From: Macromonas bipunctata
GTDB lineage: Bacteria; Pseudomonadota; Gammaproteobacteria; Burkholderiales; Burkholderiaceae_C
Length of the DNA stretch: 34,688 bases
Assembly (NCBI RefSeq): GCF_002837135.1
Contig: NZ_NWBQ01000037.1
Location: 1 to 34,688, forward strand
Direction of reading: 5' to 3'
Below are positions 21,514 to 30,565 of this stretch, in pieces. The translations under genes were made by a program, and so were the position numbers. Below the pieces are notes generated by a model that was given only the letters and a program-made list of their open reading frames with translations, had not been told where the DNA came from and did no database searches. How positions within the stretch are numbered: the stretch's first letter is position 1; each line of letters begins with the position of its first letter.

Positions 21514-22497
21514 CTACACGCTGGCCCAGCCGACCAGCAGCGCCAGCCCCGCCATGCCCACGATGACGACCACCACCGCTGCGGCCAGTCGCTGGGCGCG
21601 TGCAGTGTCGGGCGCACAGGGGGGCGGTGCGCTGGCGTTGAGAACATACACCCCAGGCTTGCCCAGTTGCACTCCCAAGGCCAAGGCCATTGCGGCCATC
21701 GGCCAGCCACCATTGGGGGATGGGGTGATGCCCGTCTCGCGCCACCACTGGCCCCAGCGTGTGCGTGATGGGTTGGACGACAGCAACATCAGCGCCACAC
21801 CCGTCAAACGTGCAGGCAACCAAGAGAGCGCATCGTCGGCACGGGCGGCCCATTTGCCGGCCCACGTCCAGTCGCAGCCCCCGCGTTCGCCCCGGTAGCC
21901 CCACATGGCATCGGCGGTGTTGGCCCAGCGGTACAGCGCCGCACCCGGCAATCCGGCCACCGCAAACCAGAACAGCGGGGCCACCACCGAATCGTTGAGG
22001 TTTTCGGCCAAGGTTTCGATGGCGGTTTCGCGCACTTGGGCTTCGGTGAGTTGGCTCACGTCGCGGCTGCACAACCACGACAGGCGCTCCCGCCCCTGCA
22101 CCAGCGATTGTTGCAGCGCTGCTTCCACGGCACCCACTTCATCGTGCAACATGCGCCAAGCGAACAGCGGCTTGAGCCACATCCCCAGCGTCAAGGCACA
22201 GGCCCAAGCGGGCAAGGTGTGCCAGAACAGGGTTTGCAACGCCAGCGCCAATCCCGTGACCAGCACCGCCCCCAACGTCCAAGCCAAAGCACCCAGCACG
22301 AACGGGCGAGCACGCGGCAAGTTGGCCGATTGGGGGGGCATGTGGGCTGAAGTTGGTGGCGCAATGTGCCGGCCCAGTGCACCCAGCAAGCGCCCCATCC
22401 ACACCACCGGGTGCCACGCTGCGGGCGGCTCACCGTACCAGCGGTCGATGGCCAGCGCCAGCAGCACGGCCAACGCAGCGATGTGGGGTTCCAGCAT
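21514..22497 (-). CDS. cbiB: adenosylcobinamide-phosphate synthase CbiB
   Basis: CbiB is an inner-membrane enzyme that joins adenosylcobyric acid to aminopropanol (phosphate). The 327-residue protein has several membrane segments (about residues 5-18, 68-110, 165-185 and a C-terminal one). It shows the family's WHPVVWMGRLLG near the start, VRETAIETLAENLNDSVVAP in the middle and YRWANTADAMWGYRGERG, followed by ARADDALSWLPARLTGV and the SPNGGWPMAAMALALGVQL block. All are typical of CbiB. It follows bluB after three bases and precedes the aminotransferase after ten. Confidence 0.95.
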   Translation of the reverse strand: MLEPHIAALAVLLALAIDRWYGEPPAAWHPVVWMGRLLGALGRHIAPPTSAHMPPQSANLPRARPFVLGALAWTLGAVLVTGLALALQTLFWHTLPAWACALTLGMWLKPLFAWRMLHDEVGAVEAALQQSLVQGRERLSWLCSRDVSQLTEAQVRETAIETLAENLNDSVVAPLFWFAVAGLPGAALYRWANTADAMWGYRGERGGCDWTWAGKWAARADDALSWLPARLTGVALMLLSSNPSRTRWGQWWRETGITPSPNGGWPMAAMALALGVQLGKPGVYVLNASAPPPCAPDTARAQRLAAAVVVVIVGMAGLALLVGWASV

Positions 22498-22500
22498 GGC

Positions 22501-23202
22501 TTAACCGGAAAACAAGTTGCTGGCCTGGCCCCAGCGGTCGTCAAACACCAGATCGGACAACGCGGCGCGTTGCGCCCAGCCGGTTTGTGCCAGCATGGGT
22601 TCGGTGTAATAGCCCGCGACAGGCCCCAGACACAACACGGCAATCGGGTGTGCGCCCGTGGGCATGTCCAGCAAGTTTTTCACGCTGACCGGGTCGAACA
22701 GTGAGACCCAACCCAATCCCAGCCCTTCGGCGCGGGCGGCCAACCACAGATTTTGGATGGCGCAGGCGGCGGAAGCCAGATCCATCTCGGGCAAGGTGCG
22801 GCGGCCAAAGATGTGGCGTTCGCGCCCATCGGCCAGCGCCACCACCAGCACCTCGGCGGCCTCCAGCACGCCTTGCACTTTGAGGCGCATGAACTCGTCC
22901 TCGCGTTCACCCAAGGCGCGGGCGGTGGCCAAGCGTTCGGCTTCGATCAGCGCATGCAGTTGCCGGCGGCGGGCCGCTTCTTGCACCCGGACAAAACGCC
23001 ACGGCTGCATGAAGCCTACGCTGGGCGCGTAATGCGCGGCTTGCAACAAACGCTGCAAGACCTCGGGCGCGACCGAGCCACCACAGAAGTGGCGCATGTC
23101 GCGCCGTTCACGGATGGCACGGTACACCGCCGCCGCCTCTGCGGAGGTAAAGGCGGTGGCGGGCACCTGCTGCAAGGCGTGGTGGTCGTGGCGATCGGGC
23201 AT
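22501..23202 (-). CDS. bluB: 5,6-dimethylbenzimidazole synthase BluB
   Basis: BluB is a nitroreductase-fold flavoenzyme that cuts up reduced FMN with oxygen to make 5,6-dimethylbenzimidazole, the lower base of cobalamin. The 233-residue protein has the FMN-binding RERRDMRHFCGGSVAPEVLQ, HYAPSVGFMQPWRFV, PEMDLASAACAIQNLWLAARA and the EGLGLGWVSLFDP motif found in BluB. Its presence with cobT means the organism can make its own lower ligand and that it lives with oxygen. The start ATG overlaps the cobO stop as TGATG, so the two are coupled. Confidence 0.95.
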   Translation of the reverse strand: MPDRHDHHALQQVPATAFTSAEAAAVYRAIRERRDMRHFCGGSVAPEVLQRLLQAAHYAPSVGFMQPWRFVRVQEAARRRQLHALIEAERLATARALGEREDEFMRLKVQGVLEAAEVLVVALADGRERHIFGRRTLPEMDLASAACAIQNLWLAARAEGLGLGWVSLFDPVSVKNLLDMPTGAHPIAVLCLGPVAGYYTEPMLAQTGWAQRAALSDLVFDDRWGQASNLFSG

Positions 23203-23783
23203 CAGTCTTCGATACCACGTTGGGCGGGAATGCCCGCCTGAAATGCGTGCTTGACCAGCGTCATTTCGGTCACGGTGTCGGCGATGGTGATGATCTCAGG
23301 CGGGCAACGGCGGCCCGTGATGACGACATGGACATCCTTGGGCCGCTGTTGCAGCGTGGTGAGCACGTCGTCCAGCGGGATCCAGCCGTAGATCAAGGGG
23401 TAGGTCAGTTCGTCCAGCACCACCATGAAGTGTGCGCCGCCCAAAATGGTGTCGCGCGCCTTGGCCCAACCTTGGCGGGCCAGTTCGGCGGAGTGGTCCA
23501 GGTCTTTGCTTTTCCAGCTAAAGCCATCGCCCAAACCTTCCACGGGCAGGCCCAGTTGCTCAAAAATGCGGTGTTCGCCAAAACGGGCGCTGGGCACTTT
23601 CATGAACTGGTAGATCTTGACCAGCTTGTGGTGGACGTGGGTGCGGCCAAAAGCGCGCAGTGCCAGCCCAAACGCGGCGGTGCTCTTGCCTTTGCCGTCC
23701 CCGGTGTTGACGATCAGCAGGCCACGGCGTTCGCCTTCGGCTTTGTCGTAGCGTTTTTCGGTGGGTGGGGTTTCAATTTGCAT
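23202..23783 (-). CDS. cobO: cob(I)yrinic acid a,c-diamide adenosyltransferase (CobO/BtuR)
   Basis: CobO attaches the 5'-deoxyadenosyl group of ATP to the cobalt of reduced corrinoids, giving the coenzyme form that the riboswitch also senses. I chose ATG 23783 (193 residues), because the N-terminus MQIETPPTEKRYDKAEGERR matches the family; upstream codons to 23822 are not needed. The P-loop is GDGKGKST at residues 28-35, followed by AAFGLALRAFGR, KIYQFMKVP, and later VVLDELTYPL and VHVVITGRRCPPEIITIAD. There is no strong ribosome-binding site. It lies 14 bases after the ABC ATPase gene and overlaps bluB by one base. Confidence 0.95.
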   Translation of the reverse strand: MQIETPPTEKRYDKAEGERRGLLIVNTGDGKGKSTAAFGLALRAFGRTHVHHKLVKIYQFMKVPSARFGEHRIFEQLGLPVEGLGDGFSWKSKDLDHSAELARQGWAKARDTILGGAHFMVVLDELTYPLIYGWIPLDDVLTTLQQRPKDVHVVITGRRCPPEIITIADTVTEMTLVKHAFQAGIPAQRGIED

Positions 23784-23797
23784 GGTAAGTTTCACAA

Positions 23798-24562
23798 TCA
23801 GAGTCGGGGCAGCGCCACCCATTGCCCGGCCAGCGGGTGGATGGCGATGCGGTGGTCGAACACGTGCTCCAGCGCACGGTGGGCGGTGGGTGCGTCACAG
23901 GGGCCGTGGTGCAAGACGCAGCCTTGCTGGAGGATGAGAACGTCGTCGGCGTGCAGCGCCACCGAGATTTCGTGCAACACGCTGATCACGGTGGTGCCCG
24001 TCTGCACCAGTTGGCGCACCAGCGCCAGCCAGTCGGTTTGGTGCGGTGGGTCGAGGTTGGCCAGTGGTTCGTCCATCAGCAGCACCGGCGCTTGCACCGC
24101 CAAAGCACGGGCCAGCAGCACGCGCTGGCGTTCGCCCCCGGACAGCGCCCCCAGCGGGCGTTGTCGCCAATCCCAGGCCTGGGTGGTGCGCAAGGCGTGT
24201 TCCACGGCGGCGTGGTCGGCAGCGCTGGGCGCGGACAACCAAGGCTGGTGCGGCAGCCGCCCCAGCATCGCCACGTCGTAGGCGGTCAGGTCGTCGGCAG
24301 CGCTTTCATTTTGGCCCAGCCACGACAACGCACGCGCACGCTCAGCGCGCGACCACGCCGACAACGGCTTGCCCAAAAAACCCACCCGACCACTGGCGGG
24401 CAGCAACCCCGCCAGCACCTTGAGCAAGGTGGATTTGCCCGCGCCGTTGGGGCCGACGATGCTGGTCCAGCGCCCTGCCGCCAAGTTCAGTGTCAGCCCC
24501 TGCAAGATGGGCTTGCCACCCATGTAAGCGCACACGTTCTCCAGTGCAAAAGCCTCGGTCAT
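23798..24562 (-). CDS. btuD: corrinoid ABC transporter ATP-binding protein BtuD-like
   Basis: This 254-residue ATPase powers uptake through the BtuC-like permease. It contains Walker A GPNGAGKST (37-45), the ABC signature LSGGERQ (140-146), Walker B LLMDEP (161-166) and the switch histidine H197 in SVLHE. The Q loop lies around GQNES. I chose ATG 24562, which overlaps the permease stop by four bases; a longer open frame upstream runs through btuC in another frame and is not coding. The family also moves iron siderophores, but the setting between btuC and cobO in a riboswitch-led B12 operon points to corrinoids. Confidence 0.93.
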   Translation of the reverse strand: MTEAFALENVCAYMGGKPILQGLTLNLAAGRWTSIVGPNGAGKSTLLKVLAGLLPASGRVGFLGKPLSAWSRAERARALSWLGQNESAADDLTAYDVAMLGRLPHQPWLSAPSAADHAAVEHALRTTQAWDWRQRPLGALSGGERQRVLLARALAVQAPVLLMDEPLANLDPPHQTDWLALVRQLVQTGTTVISVLHEISVALHADDVLILQQGCVLHHGPCDAPTAHRALEHVFDHRIAIHPLAGQWVALPRL

Positions 24563-25647
24563 GCGCCCCCCCTTACCGCCGACAAGCCGCCCGTGCGGCG
24601 GTGCATCAGCCACAACAGATAACCCCCACCCAACACAGCGGTCAAAATACCCACGGGCAACTCCTGCGGTGCCAGCAGGCCACGGGCCAGCAAATCGGCA
24701 CTGGTGAGCAACACCCCGCCCGTCAAGCTGGCCAGCAGCATCAGCCGCCGGTGCGCCACTTTGACGATGGCCCGCACCAGATGCGGTGCCGCCAGCCCGA
24801 CAAACGCGATCAAGCCCGTCTGTGCCACAGCGGTGCCGGTGGCCAGTGCCAGCACAGCCACCAAAGCGGCGCGCAACGGCCCCAGTGGCAGCCCCAGGCT
24901 GATGGCGGTGGCCTCGCCCAAACTCAAGCCATCCAGCACGCGGGCCAGTGACCAAGCCACCAGCGCGCACAGGCACCAAACGCCAAACATCAGCGCCCAC
25001 GATGTCCACCCCACAAAGCCGGTGGAACCCAGCATGAAGGCTTGCATGGCTTGCAATGAATCGGGCGAGAACAGCAGCAGCAACGAGGTCATGGCCCCCA
25101 GCACCACACCCACCACCACCCCGGCCAGCAACAGCCGCAAGGTGTGGCCCACACCGCGCGCCAGCGCCAACGTCAACAGCACCGCCAACACGGCCCCGGC
25201 AAAAGCGGCCCCGGTCAGGCCCAGCCGCACCCACACGTTGCTGGAAAACAACCCCACGGCCACGGCACCGTTCATCATGCTGCCGCCCCCGACCATACCC
25301 GCCCCACCGCCAATAGCGGCCAACGCCGCCGCCACGCCCAAGGATGCCCCCGAGGCGCTGCCCAGCAGGTATGGGTCGGCCAGCGGGTTGCGGAACAGCC
25401 CTTGCGCCACCGCCCCCGCCAGCCCCAGCAACGCGCCAGCCGCCCACGCACCCAAGGTACGGGGCAAGCGGATTTCCCACACAATTTGTTGCACCATCGC
25501 GCGTTCCGCCGGATCGGCGTGCGGGTCGAGCCAGATGCGCCACAGGTTTTCAAAGCCGGTGCTGCCCACGCACACACCCAACGCCAGCAACAGCAGCGCC
25601 GCCAAGAGCAAAGCCCATAACCAACCGGTAGCGCGTGATGCCGCCAT
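24559..25647 (-). CDS. btuC: corrinoid ABC transporter permease BtuC-like
   Basis: This FecCD/BtuC-type inner-membrane permease has 362 residues and about ten membrane segments. Family motifs include RLPRTLGAWAAGALLGLAGA, GLFRNPLADPYLLGSASGAS, LLLAGVVVGVVLGA, and the ATPase-contacting stretch GEATAISLGLPLGPLRA. Near the end it has GLIAFVGLAAPHLVRAIV and LPVGILTAVLGGGYLLWLM. I chose ATG 25647 because it overlaps the btuF stop as TGATG; the frame is open a further 17 codons upstream. With BtuF and BtuD it forms a complete importer. Confidence 0.94.
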   Translation of the reverse strand: MAASRATGWLWALLLAALLLLALGVCVGSTGFENLWRIWLDPHADPAERAMVQQIVWEIRLPRTLGAWAAGALLGLAGAVAQGLFRNPLADPYLLGSASGASLGVAAALAAIGGGAGMVGGGSMMNGAVAVGLFSSNVWVRLGLTGAAFAGAVLAVLLTLALARGVGHTLRLLLAGVVVGVVLGAMTSLLLLFSPDSLQAMQAFMLGSTGFVGWTSWALMFGVWCLCALVAWSLARVLDGLSLGEATAISLGLPLGPLRAALVAVLALATGTAVAQTGLIAFVGLAAPHLVRAIVKVAHRRLMLLASLTGGVLLTSADLLARGLLAPQELPVGILTAVLGGGYLLWLMHRRTGGLSAVRGGA

Positions 25648-26579
25648 CAGGAACGTGCTCCACCCGCCTTGGCCGTGGGGGCTTTGTCGGCCAGGCAACG
25701 CGCCATCAGCCGTGCGGCCTCGGCCATGCGTGGGCCAGGGCGCACCAGCACATCGGATTCTTGCGCCGGGAACACACAGACACGCCCCTCGCGCACCGCG
25801 CGGATGCTGTGCCAGCCTGGACGCTGCGCCAGACCCTCGGCGTTGCGCTCGCCCACCATGATGACATCCGGGTTGGCGCGCACGATGTATTCCGGGTTCA
25901 GCTTAGGGAACGGGCCCAGCGTGGCGGGCAAAATGTTTTGTGCGCCCAAGCGCGCCAGCGTCTCCCCGATGAAGGAGCTGGCCCCAGCCCCGTACGGGCC
26001 CCGGTTAACCTCGAAATACACCCGCGTCTGGCGCACATGGGCGGGCAAAGATTGCGCCGCCGCCGACACGCCAGCGTCGATGTGGCGCCAGACCTGTTGC
26101 GCGTCACGCACGCCCAGCAAGGTGCCCACCTTGTCCAGCACGCGCCGCACGTCGGCGTGCGTTTTGGGTTCCAGCGCCAGCACGGGTATGCCCAGCGCCA
26201 GCAAGCGGTCGCTGGCACGCGACGAGGTGGCGGCCAGCACCACATCGGGGCGCAACGCGACAATCGCCTCAATGTTCGGGTCCAGTCCACCCCCAACGCG
26301 GGGCAGTGTGACAATCTGCGCGGGCCAGGTGGAATAGCGGTCTACCCCCACCAAGCGGTGGCATTGGTCGAGCTGGCAGACCATCTCGGTCAGCGACGGC
26401 AACAGGCTCACGATGCGCTGCGGTGGCCGGTTCAGACGCAATGGACGGCCACGGTCGTCTTGCAACTGCACCGACGACACCGCAGGCGTTGCCACTGGCT
26501 GAACGGGGCTGGGCTGCGCTGATGCTGGCCCCGCAACCACCGCCATCCATGCCCAAGCCAGACACCAACGGCTCAACAT
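25647..26579 (-). CDS. btuF: corrinoid-binding periplasmic protein BtuF-like
   Basis: The substrate-binding protein of the B12 importer captures corrinoid in the periplasm and delivers it to BtuC. The 310-residue protein starts at ATG 26579 with a signal peptide (MLSRWCLAWAWMAVVAGPAS, cleaved near A21). The mature part has the class III binding-protein pattern: PQRIVSLLPSLTEMVCQL, VGVDRYSTWP, LDPNIEAIVALRPDVVLA, and a C-terminal lobe with NPDVIMVGERN. The gene overlaps cobU by seven bases and btuC by one. The long open frame upstream of 26579 lies over cobU and is ignored. Confidence 0.93.
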   Translation of the reverse strand: MLSRWCLAWAWMAVVAGPASAQPSPVQPVATPAVSSVQLQDDRGRPLRLNRPPQRIVSLLPSLTEMVCQLDQCHRLVGVDRYSTWPAQIVTLPRVGGGLDPNIEAIVALRPDVVLAATSSRASDRLLALGIPVLALEPKTHADVRRVLDKVGTLLGVRDAQQVWRHIDAGVSAAAQSLPAHVRQTRVYFEVNRGPYGAGASSFIGETLARLGAQNILPATLGPFPKLNPEYIVRANPDVIMVGERNAEGLAQRPGWHSIRAVREGRVCVFPAQESDVLVRPGPRMAEAARLMARCLADKAPTAKAGGARS

Positions 26580-27202
26580 GGTTGCGCCTCCTGTTTCAAT
26601 GTCAATGGCAGGCCAGCGGCCATCAGCGTCACGCGCTGGCAGGTAGCGGCCACGGCCTGGTTCAACTGGCCCAGCGCATCGACAAAAGCGCGCACCTCGC
26701 GCCCCAGTGGAATCACGCCCAAGCCGATTTCGTTGCCCACCAACACCACCGGGCCGGGCGCGTGGGCAATGGCATGCAGCAGTTGTTCTATCGCCACCTG
26801 CAACGCGACAGGATCGTCCCCACTGCCCTGGGCGGGCATCAAGCGGTTGGTGAGCCACAGGGTCAGGCAATCCACCACCAGCAAGGTGTGGGGCGTGCTG
26901 TGCTGCGTCAGGGCCTGGGCCAAGTGCAGCGGTTCTTCTGCCGTGCGCATACAGGGCACGCGCTGCGCGCGGTCGGCTTGGTGGCGGGCGATGCGTTGGC
27001 GCATCTCGTCGTCCCACGGCTGGGCAGTGGCCACCAGCACCGCATCGTGCGCACTGCTGCGTGCCAGCCAAGCCGCGGCCAACTGTTCAGCGCGGCGCGA
27101 TTTGCCGCTTTTCTGGCCGCCCAAAATCAGCTCGCTGCGGGCGATGGACAGCGGCGCGGTACTTGCCTCGGTAAGAGATAGCGAATGGGTTGGATGGGTC
27201 AT
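26573..27202 (-). CDS. cobU: adenosylcobinamide kinase / guanylyltransferase CobU
   Basis: CobU phosphorylates adenosylcobinamide and then transfers GMP to it, giving adenosylcobinamide-GDP, the substrate of CobS. The 209-residue protein has the P-loop GGQKSGKS (28-35), a candidate guanylylated histidine H74 in RIARHQADR, the LLVVDCLTLWLTN block and VLVGNEIGLGVIPLGREVRAF, all typical of the family. About 22 N-terminal residues before the core are rich in Ser and Thr and are not conserved in general. It overlaps cobB by four bases (ATGA) and btuF by seven. Confidence 0.95.
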   Translation of the reverse strand: MTHPTHSLSLTEASTAPLSIARSELILGGQKSGKSRRAEQLAAAWLARSSAHDAVLVATAQPWDDEMRQRIARHQADRAQRVPCMRTAEEPLHLAQALTQHSTPHTLLVVDCLTLWLTNRLMPAQGSGDDPVALQVAIEQLLHAIAHAPGPVVLVGNEIGLGVIPLGREVRAFVDALGQLNQAVAATCQRVTLMAAGLPLTLKQEAQPC

Positions 27203-28584
27203 GCCGTGCGCTCTTGGGTATCTGCCGCGTCCGGCACGCTGTTGGCTTCAGGAAAGACGTTGGGCAACAACAGGCTGGCTGCTGCCACCGGACTGGACGG
27301 GAACCACGCATGAAAATAGCTCGCGCGCAGCGAGCCGATTTGGTACACCACCTCGCCCGCGTCCATCACAGGTAGGGTGTCGGGGCGGGAGGTACGCGCC
27401 AGCACCGGCGCAGTGCTGCTGGCACTGGAGTAATGGAAGGTGTGGCCGCGCAAGGTGCCTGCGGGCAACGCCAGCTGTTGCGGCCCCAGCCCGGTCAATT
27501 TGGTCTGCATGGTGACACGGCCCGGCAACAGACCCCACATCGGGTGGATGCTGCCATCTTTTTGCACCAGCGCCTCAAACAGCAGCATCATGCCGCCGCA
27601 TTCGGCCCACACGGGGCGGCCTGCGGCCACGTGGGCGCGCAGGCTGTCGCGCAAGGGGGTGTTGGCACCGATGGCCTCGGCGTGCAGTTCGGGGTAGCCG
27701 CCGGGCAACCAGACGGCATCACAGGCGGGCAAGGTGGCATCGGACAACACCGAGAAAAACACCACCTTGGCCCCCAACTGGTGCAAGGTATCAAGGTTGG
27801 CCTGGTAAATGAAACACAACGCCGCGTCGCGTGCCACCGCCACGGTCTTGCCCGCCAGCAGAGGCGGCACTTCGGGGCAAGACGCGGGGGCAGCAAACGG
27901 CACAGCCCAGCGTTGCCAGTCGGCGGGTACCATCTGGCCCAAGGGGGTGGACAGCAGCGCATCGGCGGCAGCGTCCAAGCGGGCCAGTGCATCGGGCAGT
28001 TCGGTGGCCACGGTCAGGCCCAGGTGGCGCTCCGGCAGGGTCAACGCCGGGTTGCGCAGTAGCGCGCCCAGCCAATGTTGCGGATCGGGGATGCCTGCCG
28101 CCAGCATGTTGGCGTGGCGTTCACTGGCGACGCGGTTGGCCAACACACCCGCCCACGGCAGGCCGGGGCGGTAGTGCTGCAAACCAAACGCCAACGCACC
28201 AAACGTCCCCGCCATGGCCGACGCATCGATCACGGCCAGCACCGGCAGGCCAAAACACTGCGCCAGATCGGCCGCGCTGGGTTCGCCGTCAAACAGCCCC
28301 ATCACCCCTTCCACCAGAATCACATCGGCTTCTTGCGCTGCCGCGTGCAGGCGGGCACGGATGTCGGTTTCTCCCGTCATCCACAGATCGATCTGGTACA
28401 CGGGCGCACCGCTGGCCAACTGGTGCCAGTAGGGATCCAGAAAATCCGGCCCGCACTTGAACACCCGTACCCGCTGCCCCTGCCGGGTCAGCAAGCGTGC
28501 CAGCGCGGCGGTGATGGTGGTCTTGCCTTGGCCCGAAGCGGGCGCGGCAATCAGCAAGGCGGGGCAAGTGGGCGTGGTGGTCAT
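27199..28584 (-). CDS. cobB: cobyrinic acid a,c-diamide synthase (CobB/CbiA)
   Basis: This glutamine-dependent enzyme amidates the a and c side chains of (hydrogeno)byrinic or cobyrinic acid. The 461-residue protein has the ATP site APASGQGKT (14-22), VFKCGPDFLDPYWH, VEGVMGLFDG, and in the amidotransferase half VWLPGGYPELHAE and the catalytic cysteine C329 in WAECGGMM, ending with GHTFHYSS and YFHAWFPS. It starts 33 bases after btuB. In an organism that only salvages cobinamide this enzyme would be unnecessary, so its presence hints that ring-building genes exist elsewhere or that incomplete corrinoids are scavenged. Confidence 0.94.
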   Translation of the reverse strand: MTTTPTCPALLIAAPASGQGKTTITAALARLLTRQGQRVRVFKCGPDFLDPYWHQLASGAPVYQIDLWMTGETDIRARLHAAAQEADVILVEGVMGLFDGEPSAADLAQCFGLPVLAVIDASAMAGTFGALAFGLQHYRPGLPWAGVLANRVASERHANMLAAGIPDPQHWLGALLRNPALTLPERHLGLTVATELPDALARLDAAADALLSTPLGQMVPADWQRWAVPFAAPASCPEVPPLLAGKTVAVARDAALCFIYQANLDTLHQLGAKVVFFSVLSDATLPACDAVWLPGGYPELHAEAIGANTPLRDSLRAHVAAGRPVWAECGGMMLLFEALVQKDGSIHPMWGLLPGRVTMQTKLTGLGPQQLALPAGTLRGHTFHYSSASSTAPVLARTSRPDTLPVMDAGEVVYQIGSLRASYFHAWFPSSPVAAASLLLPNVFPEANSVPDAADTQERTA

Positions 28585-28617
28585 GGTGTCGGGCGATGGG
28601 GCTGGGATGGCTGACGC

Positions 28618-30477
28618 TTACTTGGGCTGCCAGCGCACACCCGCGTACAGCGTGCGTCCGGCGGTGGCGTAGCCTTGCGCTTGCTCGTAGGCCTTGTCGC
28701 CCAGGTTGTCGGCGCGCAGTTGCAACGTCCAGTCGCGGCTCAAGGGCTGGCTGGCGCTGAGGTTGAGTACCCCATAGCCCCCCAGACGCTTGGTGTTCTT
28801 GGCATCGTCAAAGCGGTGTGCCACCAGTTGCGCCTCGGCACCCAGCGTCCACTGTTGCCAGCGGGTGTCCAGCCCGGCCTTGGCCTGGCGTTGTGCCCGG
28901 CGCGCCAGTTGCAAGCCCGTGTCGCGGTTTTTCGGATCCATCCAATCGAAGGAACCATGCAGCCGCACCGCGCCCAGCGGGTACGCCCCCGCCAGCGTGA
29001 CACCGGCATAGCTGGCACGCCCGGTGTTCTCGTAGCAACCAAATGCGCTGGCACAGGTGCCTGCCGCACCAAAGTTGATCAAGTTGGAGACGCGGTTGCG
29101 GTACGCCACCACGCTCCAGCTGCGGCCCTGCCACGCATGCTTGAGGCCCAGTTCCAGGTTGTGCGAGGTTTCGGGCCGCAAACCCGCAAAGCCGTAGGCG
29201 CTGAAACGCTGGTACAGCGTGGGCACCCGAAACGCCGTGCCCGCGCCCGCCGTGGCGCGCAACCCCGGTGCCAGACGGTAAGCGTAGGCCGCGCTGCCCG
29301 TGCTCTTGCCACCGAATTCGCTGTCGTCGTCGTGGCGCAGGTTGAGTTGCAGCGTGTGGTCGCCTGCGTTCCAGCCGTAGCCCAGCGCCAGCCCGTTCTG
29401 GGCCCGCTCGGTCTGCTGCGGCGTGGTGCTGGCGTTGCCCAGCGCGTCCTCGCGCCGTTCCACATCGACCGAGAAACGGTGTGCGCCCGCGTGCCACGTG
29501 TTGCCCCACCAGTAGTTGGTGATCTCGGTGTCGGTGCGGTAGGGGCTGGGGGCGGTTTCGTAGCGGTCCTTGCTTTGGCTGACCCGCACTTGTGTGCCGT
29601 AATGTTCGTTCCAGCGCGCCGACCAGTTCAACCCCAGCACCTGCAAGTGGCTGGCGGTGCGGTCGGTGTCGGTCTTGGAGCCAAAATTGTCGTAATCGCC
29701 ATCAACCTCGTTGCGCAAGGCGGTGAGTTCCAGCCGCTGCCCGTTGGCAACTGCCCAGCCTACACGGGCCGAAAACGCGGTGCTGTCGTAGCCATCCTCG
29801 TCCATCGGGCCTGTCACGGGTTTGGCGTTGAAGCCATCGGAACGCTCGCGCGTCACACCCAACGCGTAATCGACCGCGCCACTGGCCCCGCTTAAAGCCA
29901 CATCCAACTGGCGTGTACCGTGCGACCCCATGCCCAACGCCACCGACGGCGCAAAGCCTGCTTCACCTTTGCGGGTGATGATTTGAATGACCCCGCCAAT
30001 GGCGTCGGAGCCGTACACCGCCGCCGCTGGGCCGCGCAGCACTTCCACGCGCTCAATTTGCGACAACGGGATCGCGTTCCAGCTGGCCCCACCGCTGCCG
30101 GATTGGGTATCGACGCGCACACCATCGATCAGCACCGCCGTAAAGCGCGTCTCAGCACCGCGCACATACACGCTGGTGGTGGCCGCCGGGCCGCCGTTGC
30201 GGGTGATGGAAATGCCGGGCAAACGGTCCAGCACATCGGCCAGGCCGGTGGCACCACTGCGGGCTATGGTGTCCCGGTCGATGATGGACACATCGGCCAC
30301 CACATCGCTCAAAGGTTGTTCGGTGCGGGTGGCGGTGACCACCGTTTCGGACAGCGCCGTGGCCGCAGGAGAAACGGAAGAAGATTGGGCCCAGACGGGC
30401 ACGGACACAGCAGCGCCAATACCGGCGGCCAATGGCAACGCCGCCCACAACGGGGAGCGCACAACAGATGTTTTCAT
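28618..30477 (-). CDS. btuB: TonB-dependent outer-membrane cobalamin receptor BtuB
   Basis: BtuB is the gated outer-membrane barrel that takes up vitamin B12 with energy from TonB. The 619-residue protein has a signal peptide (about residues 1-30, ending VWA), a TonB-box-like stretch SETVVTATR at about 43-51, the plug domain (LADVLDRLPGISITRNGG, RVEVLRGPAAAVYGSDAIGG) and a barrel of many alternating beta strands. The C-terminus is GVRWQPK, without the final aromatic residue common in outer-membrane proteins. It is the first gene behind the cobalamin riboswitch. There is no purine-rich ribosome-binding site directly before the ATG (the bases are TCTGTCCTTTTGTC). Confidence 0.95.
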   Translation of the reverse strand: MKTSVVRSPLWAALPLAAGIGAAVSVPVWAQSSSVSPAATALSETVVTATRTEQPLSDVVADVSIIDRDTIARSGATGLADVLDRLPGISITRNGGPAATTSVYVRGAETRFTAVLIDGVRVDTQSGSGGASWNAIPLSQIERVEVLRGPAAAVYGSDAIGGVIQIITRKGEAGFAPSVALGMGSHGTRQLDVALSGASGAVDYALGVTRERSDGFNAKPVTGPMDEDGYDSTAFSARVGWAVANGQRLELTALRNEVDGDYDNFGSKTDTDRTASHLQVLGLNWSARWNEHYGTQVRVSQSKDRYETAPSPYRTDTEITNYWWGNTWHAGAHRFSVDVERREDALGNASTTPQQTERAQNGLALGYGWNAGDHTLQLNLRHDDDSEFGGKSTGSAAYAYRLAPGLRATAGAGTAFRVPTLYQRFSAYGFAGLRPETSHNLELGLKHAWQGRSWSVVAYRNRVSNLINFGAAGTCASAFGCYENTGRASYAGVTLAGAYPLGAVRLHGSFDWMDPKNRDTGLQLARRAQRQAKAGLDTRWQQWTLGAEAQLVAHRFDDAKNTKRLGGYGVLNLSASQPLSRDWTLQLRADNLGDKAYEQAQGYATAGRTLYAGVRWQPK

Positions 30478-30565
30478 GACAAAAGGACAGACACGCAGCC
30501 CTCACCGCCTTCCCCGACAGTGCATGGGCGTTACAGCGGCGCGCCAGCGCGCACCACCCCCTTGT

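Noticed and set aside
23798-25543. 581-codon frame joining an upstream Gly/Arg-rich stretch to the ABC ATPase
   Set aside because: The upstream part overlaps btuC in another frame; the ATPase starts at 24562 with a four-base overlap, so there is no fusion protein.
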